A stretch of 6,187 bases of DNA from the NCBI GenBank assembly GCA_038249175.1, contig JBBRWP010000189.1:1-6187 (forward strand), in the 5' to 3' direction. The DNA is from JAEWSN01 sp038249175 (lineage in GTDB: Bacteria; Bacillota; Clostridia; DSM-8532). Positions 1 to 4,019 of the stretch are shown here, in pieces. The translations under genes and the position numbers were made by a program. The notes beneath the pieces are model-generated. The model did no database searches. It saw nothing but the letters and a program-made list of their open reading frames with translations, and was not told the origin of the DNA. How positions within the stretch are numbered: the first letter of the stretch is position 1; every line of letters starts with the position of its first letter.

Positions 1-176
1 AAAAAGACAAGGATTGTAGAGCCGAAAAAGACAGCAGATGTTGAGCCAAATAAGACAAGGGTTGTAGAGCTGAAAAAGACAGCGGATGTTGAGCCAAAAA
101 TGACAAGGGTTGTAGAGCTGAAAAATACAGCGGATGTTGAGCCAAAAAAGACAAGGATTGTAGAGCCGAAAAAGAC
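1..176 (+). repeat. 24-bp coding tandem repeat with 48-bp higher order
   Basis: Seven full 24-bp units start at 1, 25, 49, 73, 97, 121 and 145, and a partial eighth starts at 169. Odd units encode K-x-T-R-(I/V)-V-E-(P/L) and even units K-x-T-A-D-V-E-P, so the true duplicating unit is probably 48 bp. The first and seventh units are identical. The array continues past the left edge of the window, so the total copy number is unknown. Confidence 0.85.
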
Positions 177-222
177 AACAAAAAGGACAGTAAAAAAAGG
201 TTCTTTACCTGTGGAATCCTAG
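1..222 (+). CDS. C-terminal end of a repeat-tailed, lysine-rich protein (5' end outside window)
   Basis: An open frame runs from the first base of the window to a TAG at 220-222, giving 73 residues with no need for a start inside the window. The first 56 residues are seven octapeptides that alternate between two forms, KKTRIVEP-like and KKTADVEP-like. The tail ends KKTTKRTVKKGSLPVES. The regular eight-residue period, and the fact that substitutions between copies keep the frame, indicate real coding sequence. The composition is basic, with Lys/Thr followed by Val-Glu-Pro, and has no hydrophobic segment, which suggests an extended flexible tail. The role cannot be read from this fragment. A nucleic-acid-binding or polyanion-binding tail, or a surface-protein spacer, are both possible. 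The gene converges on the minus-strand gene at 322-843, and no clear terminator hairpin separates them. Confidence 0.7.
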   Translation, partial: KKTRIVEPKKTADVEPNKTRVVELKKTADVEPKMTRVVELKNTADVEPKKTRIVEPKKTTKRTVKKGSLPVES

Positions 223-246
223 ATTGTATCTTAAGAAATCACAAAG

Positions 247-339
247 CGATAAGGTTAATATTTCTACTGCAACTAAAATGTGAATTGTAATGCAACAGCA
301 TCATCAGTTAAACGATAAGGCTCATATTTCCGCTGCAAC
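247..339. repeat. Imperfect 27-bp direct repeat at the 3' end of the cyclase-like gene
   Basis: The segments 247-273 and 313-339 both begin cgataagg and end ctgcaac, and match at about 23 of 27 positions. The second copy includes the stop codon and last four or five codons of the minus-strand gene at 322-843. The first copy lies just downstream and, in the same frame, reads VAVEI instead of VAAEI. This looks like a leftover 3' end from a duplicated or previously tandem copy. It carries no hairpin and is too diverged to be a fresh duplication. Confidence 0.5.
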
Positions 340-843
340 CCTGCATGGTGCATTATTCTGTGCGGTCATGTTTATCGGAAAGCAAAACAACTTGATGAAC
401 CCAACGGGCAGCAGATGAACGTTGACCAGGTTTTCTACTGCAAAAGCGCCTACGTCGGCCAGGTATTGGTCCATATCATTGTGCTCTTGCCCATGTGCTC
501 CACCATAAACACCGGGAGAATCGATTAAAATCATACACACGCCTTTTTCAACAAGAAATTGAATCAATTTCTTGTCTACTGAGGGGCTTTGGGCATATTT
601 TTCTGTCCCGCGGTATTGTTCCCAGCCGGTTTTAAGAATGACAGAATCCCCTTTCTTCAAGGCGTCTAATGAAGGGATTGTGGATATATCCACTTCACCT
701 ACAGACAGGCTAAGATCAATGACCAGGCAATTGCTGACCAGTGAAGTCAGCGGGGATGTGTTGCCAACATAGTATAAATCCATGTGTGTGATATCAGGGG
801 TATCCCCATATTTCTGCATGGGTGCTGTCAAATCAATCATCAT
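322..843 (-). CDS. Cyclase / kynurenine-formamidase-like protein with an altered metal site
   Basis: This 173-residue protein resembles the cyclase family (kynurenine formamidase, isatin hydrolase and relatives), whose members are soluble metal-dependent hydrolases that open amide or lactam bonds. Family signs are the N-terminal MMIDLTAPM, the core strand CLVIDLS, the GDSVILKTGW segment (about residues 68-77), CMILIDSPGV (about 108-117) and the C-terminal FAVENLVNVHLLP. The start chosen is the ATG at 843, because AAGGAG (852-857) lies 8 nt upstream. A TTG 22 codons further out has no such site. Members normally carry HxGTHxDxPxH about 45-60 residues in. Here only T19-H20-M21-D22 remains, about 12 residues after the first strand, the first His is absent and DxPxH is replaced by DLYYVGN. 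A deletion of about 30 residues is inferred. The protein may be catalytically dead or belong to a divergent subgroup. A transposon-like element lies just upstream. Confidence 0.7.
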   Translation of the reverse strand: MMIDLTAPMQKYGDTPDITHMDLYYVGNTSPLTSLVSNCLVIDLSLSVGEVDISTIPSLDALKKGDSVILKTGWEQYRGTEKYAQSPSVDKKLIQFLVEKGVCMILIDSPGVYGGAHGQEHNDMDQYLADVGAFAVENLVNVHLLPVGFIKLFCFPINMTAQNNAPCRVAAEI

Positions 844-883
844 AATGCGTTCTCCTTGCACGGCACGGGTTACTGTTTTTTCG

Positions 884-909
884 ATTATCAGAAAATTTGT
901 TGCTGTCAA
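884..909 (-). promoter_or_regulatory. Possible promoter of the cyclase-like gene
   Basis: Reading the minus strand, a perfect TTGACA lies at 909-904. A GATAAT follows at 889-884, but with only 14 bases between them, which is short for a sigma-70-type promoter. Read with a 16-base spacer, the -10 would be the weaker TAATCG preceded by TG. The site is within 50 nt of the ribosome binding site. Its -35 box ends 1 base from the inverted end of the element at 911-1040, so that insertion would have replaced everything upstream of -35. Confidence 0.3.
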
Positions 910-910
910 C

Positions 911-1040
911 TAGTGTACTGTCTGGTTCAAATTTAACATAATGATAGTATCAGTGATTCATATTTCCAACTATAATGAATGATCATTACCGGTTTTTATT
1001 AAGCCATATATTAGCTATAGTTCAACCAGACAGTACACTA
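911..1040. mobile_element. MITE-like element with 20-bp terminal inverted repeats
   Basis: The 20-bp ends at 911-930 (tagtgtactgtctgg...) and 1021-1040 are reverse complements with one mismatch (19 of 20). They enclose about 90 bp of AT-rich DNA with no credible reading frame and a small internal palindrome, aatgatcatt. The outermost bases are TA on both sides. These may be the TA target duplication typical of IS630/Tc1-mariner-type elements, or may belong to the repeat itself. No longer target duplication is seen in the flanks (gtcaac on the left, acacaat on the right). The size, lack of genes and long matched ends fit a non-autonomous transposable element. The stem is too widely spaced, and lacks a T-tract, for a simple terminator. 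The parent IS family is not identified. Confidence 0.65.
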
Positions 1041-1146
1041 ACACAATTTCTCCCCTGTTCTTTTACCTGATAAATCACAAAATTAGTCTTTGCTACAAGC
1101 GATGCATTCGTAAAATCCGCAAATCACATCAGACGCCAGTTTCCCA

Positions 1147-1178
1147 TTATACGAATGAGTAAAATGTGCTACACTGTA
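1147..1178 (+). promoter_or_regulatory. Candidate promoter and operator of the Phd-type antitoxin gene
   Basis: An extended -10 (TGCTACACT, hexamer at 1170-1175) is preceded 17 bases upstream by a weak -35 (TTATAC, 1147-1152). It overlaps a small palindrome, TACAcTGTA (1170-1178). Phd/YefM antitoxins commonly repress their own operons by binding TGTACA-like palindromes near the -10, so an autoregulatory operator here is reasonable but unproven. A second inverted pair, cattcgta (1105-1112) and tacgaatg (1150-1157), flanks the upstream region. The rest of 1041-1146 shows nothing else recognisable. Confidence 0.35.
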
Positions 1179-1223
1179 CCTGTTCAGCTTTTTGTTAATC
1201 TCTTATAAGGGGGGTTGTGTTCT

Positions 1224-1487
1224 ATGCATTCATACAATCCTTCACAAATTGTATCTGTATTTGAGTTAAAAAGCAACATGGCGGCCATAATGAACAAGGT
1301 TTCCGAAGAAGGTTACCTTGCTGTGTTTAATGCAAATAAGCCTGATTTGATAATTGCCGATATTGCTTATTTCGAAAAATTGTTGTTAACTAAAGACAAA
1401 TGTGAACAACTGGAGAAGTGCCTGGCTGTAATGGAATCAAAGGCCAGAAACAAACTTGTCCCACTAAACTTGTGTGATTTTGACTGA
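1224..1487 (+). CDS. Phd/YefM-family antitoxin-like protein without a cognate toxin
   Basis: This 87-residue protein has the look of the prevent-host-death (Phd/YefM) antitoxin fold. The N-terminal part, about residues 9-50 (IVSVFELKSNMAAIMNKVSE, then YLAVFNANKPDLIIADIAYFEKLL), matches the family pattern of a helix, a beta-hairpin ending in a hydrophobic strand, and a helix. The C-terminal third is charged and is where such antitoxins usually wrap their toxin. The start is the ATG at 1224, because aagggggg (1207-1214) lies 9 nt upstream. The TTG at 1215 would abut that site. No RelE/YoeB/Doc-type toxin frame follows. After 111 bp the next gene is the MntA-type antitoxin. It could be an orphan, a transcriptional regulator of the downstream pair, or the survivor of a decayed system. 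Confidence 0.65.
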   Translation: MHSYNPSQIVSVFELKSNMAAIMNKVSEEGYLAVFNANKPDLIIADIAYFEKLLLTKDKCEQLEKCLAVMESKARNKLVPLNLCDFD

Positions 1488-1598
1488 TTAGGTATTGAGA
1501 TAAACCATCAAGACATTGTTTTATTGGTGCATTGATGTGAAGATACGCTGAGAAGGTTGTCATATCTATAGAAATTGGCATATGGAAAAGGTGAAGAA

Positions 1599-2045
1599 AT
1601 GCAAAGCATAACGAAGGAACAACAGAAAGCAGCAATTGAATTTTTAGTAGACGCATTTTCACCAACGGCAATATACCTCTTTGGCAGTGCTGCACGAAAT
1701 GAGTTGCGAGAGGACAGTGATATTGATATTGCTATGTTTGGAAACGAAAGTCATTCCACTTTGGCATGTTATGATGCGGCACAAAAAATGGTAAATATAT
1801 TCCAAAGAGACGTGGATCTGATTGATTTAAGAAATGCCTCCAGCGTTTTTGCGGTGCAGATTTTATCAGAAGGAAAAGCAATCTATTGCAATGATATTAA
1901 CAAAAAAATGCAATTTGAAATGATTGCCTATAAAGCTTATGCTATGCTGAATGAAGAAAGAAGTGTAATTATTGACCGCTTTGTACAAAAGGTTTCAGCA
2001 GGTACACTAGGTTCAAATATTAGCAACAACCAGAATCTTCCTTAA
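1599..2045 (+). CDS. mntA: MntA-type nucleotidyltransferase antitoxin
   Basis: This 148-residue protein belongs to the minimal nucleotidyltransferase (MNT) family. Its signature GSx10DxD is intact: G29-S30 followed by D41-I42-D43, in the context LFGSAARNELREDSDIDIAMF. A third acidic residue lies in the strand RDVDLIDL (probably D73). In the MntA-HepT type VII system, MntA transfers AMP groups from ATP onto a tyrosine of HepT and so neutralises it. The start is the ATG at 1599, with AGGTG 5 nt upstream. A TTG at 1575 has no site. After about residue 110 the usual helical tail (MLNEERSVIIDRFVQ) is followed by a low-complexity end, AGTLGSNISNNQNLP, and the stop is 256 bp before hepT. In most such pairs the genes overlap or nearly touch, so the tail and spacer look rearranged. 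The active-site residues suggest it remains functional. Confidence 0.85.
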   Translation: MQSITKEQQKAAIEFLVDAFSPTAIYLFGSAARNELREDSDIDIAMFGNESHSTLACYDAAQKMVNIFQRDVDLIDLRNASSVFAVQILSEGKAIYCNDINKKMQFEMIAYKAYAMLNEERSVIIDRFVQKVSAGTLGSNISNNQNLP

Positions 2046-2139
2046 TCGCTGTGATTTATTTCCTTTAGTGGTCTGGGAGCGACTTTAGATAAAGAATTGC
2101 AATGTAATTCGGACTATTTCCACAAGACTATGTATTTCA

Positions 2140-2239
2140 AACGTGAAAGAAAACATGAAAGAAAACGTGAAAGAAAACGTGAAAAAAACATGAAAGAAAA
2201 CATGAAAGAAAACATGAAAGAAAACGTGAAAAAAACATG
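2140..2239 (+). repeat. 12-bp tandem repeat array between mntA and hepT
   Basis: About 8.5 units of aac(g/a)tgaaagaa are arranged head to tail with no spacers. Units start at 2140, 2152, 2164, 2176, 2187, 2199, 2211, 2223 and 2234. Units four and eight are 11 bp long (aaaaa replacing aaagaa), so the phase shifts by one base in each. Because each unit contains ATG or GTG followed by AAA-GAA-AAC, short frames encode MKEN/VKEN repeats. ATG 2155 runs to a TGA at 2191-2193 (12 residues), and ATG 2190 runs to a TGA at 2274-2276 (28 residues, ending 25 nt before the hepT start). Neither has a clear ribosome binding site. The purine-rich array would give an A-rich, unstructured leader to the hepT message. 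The stretch 2046-2139 before it shows no feature. Confidence 0.9.
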
Positions 2240-2301
2240 GGTGAAAATAGGAACGTTCGGTGAAAAAAAGTTTTGAAACACTTCGTTTTCAAGGAGGTTG
2301 T

Positions 2302-2721
2302 ATGCTGGATAATGTGCTTATTAACAAAATTGAAACAATTTCACGATGCATGGACAGAATTCGTGAAGAGTACCAAAACGATGCTACCAGCCTTGATAAC
2401 ATCACCAAACAAGATGCCATTATCCTAAATCTGCAACGCGCCTGTGAAGCAAGCATCGATTTAGCCATGCATCTTGTTTCGAAGCAACAATTGGGCATCC
2501 CGCAAAAAAGCAGGGATGCTTTTGATATGATTCAGAAGGCTGGGGTCATTCAGGTGGAAACATCTGAAAAAATGAAACGCATGGTTGGCTTTCGCAATAT
2601 TGCGGTTCATGATTATCAGTCCATCCAAACAGATATTTTACTGAGCATCCTGGACAAGCATTTGGATGACTTCCAGGGCTTCGCACAAGAGGTGATGCAG
2701 TTTTCAAATAAAAACTCTTAA
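2302..2721 (+). CDS. hepT: HepT-type HEPN ribonuclease toxin
   Basis: This 139-residue all-helical protein of the HepT (DUF86) family is the toxin partner of MntA. The catalytic RX4-6HXY motif is intact as R98-NIAV-H103-D-Y105. Family landmarks before it are TKQDAIILNLQRACEASIDLAMHLV (about residues 35-59) and LGIPQKSRDAF (about 64-74). HepT proteins cleave RNA as dimers, and in characterised pairs MntA adenylylates the motif tyrosine, which here is Y105. The start is the ATG at 2302, with AAGGAGG at 2291-2297. The 4-nt spacing is slightly tight. A GTG at 2260 in the same frame would add 14 residues but lacks a site and would run through the purine-rich leader. Length and motif indicate an intact gene. 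It ends about 120 bp before a bidirectional terminator shared with the converging L25 gene. Confidence 0.88.
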   Translation: MLDNVLINKIETISRCMDRIREEYQNDATSLDNITKQDAIILNLQRACEASIDLAMHLVSKQQLGIPQKSRDAFDMIQKAGVIQVETSEKMKRMVGFRNIAVHDYQSIQTDILLSILDKHLDDFQGFAQEVMQFSNKNS

Positions 2722-2841
2722 AATTTAAGAAATATAATGCATAACTGGTGTTAGAACCTCCGATTTTATTCGTGGAAAGTGTGTCGTAGCCTATGCACTT
2801 GTTCACATCAAATTGCAGGGTGACATGGTATTCGTGGGGCT

Positions 2842-2895
2842 CATTGAAAACAGCCGGGGTATTCAAAAATTCGAATACCCCGGCTGTTTTCAATG
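2842..2895. terminator. Strong bidirectional Rho-independent terminator
   Basis: The 23-bp arms 2842-2864 and 2873-2895 are perfectly complementary and separated by an 8-base loop. The GC-rich core agccgggg is flanked by AAAA on one side and TTTT on the other, so a U-tract follows the core in both directions. It lies 17 bases past the stop of the minus-strand L25 gene and about 120 bases past the stop of plus-strand hepT, so it can end both converging transcripts. Confidence 0.92.
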
Positions 2896-2912
2896 AAGCG
2901 TTATGATATACC

Positions 2913-3521
2913 TTATTCAGCAGCAACTTCTTCAACTGCTTCAGATGCTTCAGTATCCTCGTCAACAGCATCAGCAGCAACTTCTTTCACAGCTTTCACA
3001 ACCGCATAATGTTCGTCTTCTGCATCAATAACAGAGATGTTGTCCGGGAAGTTAAAGAACTTTGCCGTAACTGTATCGCCAAGAACCATTTCTGAGACAT
3101 CAGCGATGGCAGAATCCGGCAGGATTCCGGCTTTTCCGAAAACTTCAACTTCTGACTTAATGGTTAATAACATCAATTGACGGTTTTCCAATGACTCCAC
3201 TCCATGAAAATGTATAGGCAGGTTCATCTTCATTTCCAGGTTCACATCCACTAACTGAACGGCAACGTGTACAACACTGCGATCGACAGGTTTTCTTTGC
3301 ACTTCTTTGATATAACCGAATTTTTTATCATTGCCAATAGTCACAAAAAGTTTGGCGTTCGTACCATGAGTTGCAATAATTTTGTTAATTGCCAGGGTGT
3401 CGAATTGAACAGAGGTGGACGTTGCACCGTTCTGATTCAATACCGCCGGCGTAAAACCTGCGTCCCTTGTCTTTTTTGCATTTTCTGTTCTGTTTGTTGC
3501 AACCAATACTGTTTCATTCAT
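2913..3521 (-). CDS. rplY: 50S ribosomal protein L25, CTC form (bL25)
   Basis: This 202-residue protein has the two-domain bL25/Ctc architecture. The N-terminal 5S-rRNA-binding beta-barrel spans about residues 1-88 and includes TRDAGFTPAVL (about 18-28) and the conserved turn EVQRKPVDRSVVHVAVQLV (about 73-91), which corresponds to the family's DVQ-dP-HvDf motif. The CTC domain follows (about 92-182: LEMKMNLPIHFHGV, GILPDSAIADVSEM, LGDTVTAKFF). The protein ends in an acidic Ala/Glu/Val-rich tail of about 20 residues, which is common in this family. The start is the ATG at 3521, with AAAGGAG 8 nt upstream. An earlier in-frame start 11 codons out has no such support. The N-terminal region lacks the usual VLYG, having VLNQNG instead, a modest divergence. 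The gene lies about 70 nt downstream of the predicted 6S RNA on the same strand and no convincing promoter is visible between them, so co-transcription followed by processing is possible. Confidence 0.88.
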   Translation of the reverse strand: MNETVLVATNRTENAKKTRDAGFTPAVLNQNGATSTSVQFDTLAINKIIATHGTNAKLFVTIGNDKKFGYIKEVQRKPVDRSVVHVAVQLVDVNLEMKMNLPIHFHGVESLENRQLMLLTIKSEVEVFGKAGILPDSAIADVSEMVLGDTVTAKFFNFPDNISVIDAEDEHYAVVKAVKEVAADAVDEDTEASEAVEEVAAE

Positions 3522-3593
3522 CGTTTTTTCTCCTTTACAAATCCCGGACGCCAAAAGAGCCTTTTTTTTTACTCAAAAGAAAAAGCACCAGTT

Positions 3594-3785
3594 GACAAAA
3601 TCTACAGTTCTGCCGGATCATCGCCGGCATACAGGGGGTAAAAGAAGGTTGAACCTTCAGGACTGTTTTCGCCTTCGATAACTCTTAGGCATGGATGTTC
3701 CCTTCGGGTGAAGGCTTTGTGTTCAGGGAACAGGTGAACCGAACGTCATATGCTGTCTTCAATGAAATATTTTGTGTAGATTGTC
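3594..3785 (-). ncRNA. ssrS: Predicted 6S RNA (ssrS), regulator of RNA polymerase
   Basis: This 192-nt region contains no protein gene but folds, on the minus strand, into one long interrupted rod. Nested arms are 3785-3775 with 3606-3594 (GACAATCTACA and its complement with two extra bases), 3765-3760 with 3623-3618 (UCAUUG/CGAUGA), 3753-3747 with 3633-3627 (GCAUAUG/UGUAUGC), 3733-3729 with 3667-3663, and an apical arm 3715-3710 with 3676-3671 (GCCUUC/GAAGGC). A side hairpin at 3658-3644 (GAAGGUU-C-AACCUUC) sits on the 3' side of the central bubble. The order of motifs (GUUCCCUGAAC, CAUGCC, then a GGUUCAA hairpin, then UUUACCCCCUGUAUGCCGGC) resembles the classical 6S layout, in which the central bubble mimics an open promoter and binds the housekeeping holoenzyme. 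A TATAAA at 3802-3797 would place the start near 3788. The fold was done by eye. An L25 leader RNA is the alternative. Confidence 0.58.
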
Positions 3786-3841
3786 ATCCAAGTCATTTTA
3801 TATATTTAACTTTGATTTCACTGAAACAACTCGAAAACAAT

Positions 3842-3894
3842 CCCATTTCAGCCATAAAACATGGCGCACATCCCATTTTTATGGCTGAAACGGG
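3842..3894 (-). terminator. Long inverted repeat, possible terminator upstream of the 6S RNA
   Basis: Arms of 18 bp at 3842-3859 and 3877-3894 (core ttcagccataaaa) pair with a single mismatch and enclose a 17-base loop. In the minus-strand transcript the odd position becomes a G-U pair, so the hairpin is fully paired there, which favours that strand. A short run, ATTGTTTT, follows the stem. It lies about 125 nt beyond the kinase gene's stop and about 70 nt beyond the promoter-like site at 3960-3987. It could therefore end the kinase message or a short RNA starting near 3953. The T-run is weak, so termination is a guess. Confidence 0.45.
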
Positions 3895-3959
3895 CAGTTT
3901 TCGCCACATTTACTGCTGTTTTTTATTCAATGAAGAGTTGTTGCATTGAAATCAACTTT

Positions 3960-3987
3960 ATTATACCCTATTTTTGCCGTTTTACAA
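3960..3987 (-). promoter_or_regulatory. Promoter-like site facing the 6S RNA and L25 gene
   Basis: Reading the minus strand, TTGTAA (3987-3982) and a perfect TATAAT (3965-3960) are separated by 16 bases. The predicted start is near 3953, just beyond the kinase stop. A transcript from here would run through the inverted repeat at 3894-3842 and then the 6S-like region. The remainder of 3895-4019 contains no other feature. Confidence 0.45.
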
Positions 3988-4019
3988 AGTGCAGGATGCC
4001 ATAGCGCGTTGAGAGGTCA

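Noticed and set aside
1488..1598. Hidden small toxin gene after the Phd-like antitoxin
   Set aside because: All three plus frames are interrupted by stops, so no intact gene can be supported. Only a possible remnant is noted.
1390..1695. Minus-strand open frame antisense to the Phd-like and mntA genes
   Set aside because: It has no ribosome binding site, no recognisable domain, and overlaps two supported genes.
2140..2239. Short regular repeats as a CRISPR array
   Set aside because: Units are 12 bp, directly adjacent and without spacers, so this is a simple tandem repeat.
2546..2980. Minus-strand open frame of 144 codons
   Set aside because: It runs through the terminator and antisense to hepT, overlaps the L25 gene and has no domain signs.
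3591..3597. Perfect TTGACA on the plus strand as a promoter -35
   Set aside because: No acceptable -10 lies 16-18 bases downstream and no plus-strand gene follows. It is part of the 6S closing stem.
3267..3641. Plus-strand cysteine-rich open frame
   Set aside because: It is entirely antisense to rplY and the 6S region. The cysteine runs arise from antisense codons.
3695..3949. Plus-strand open frame of 84 codons
   Set aside because: It has no ribosome binding site and lies antisense to the predicted 6S RNA and across the inverted repeat. Composition and sequence look non-coding.
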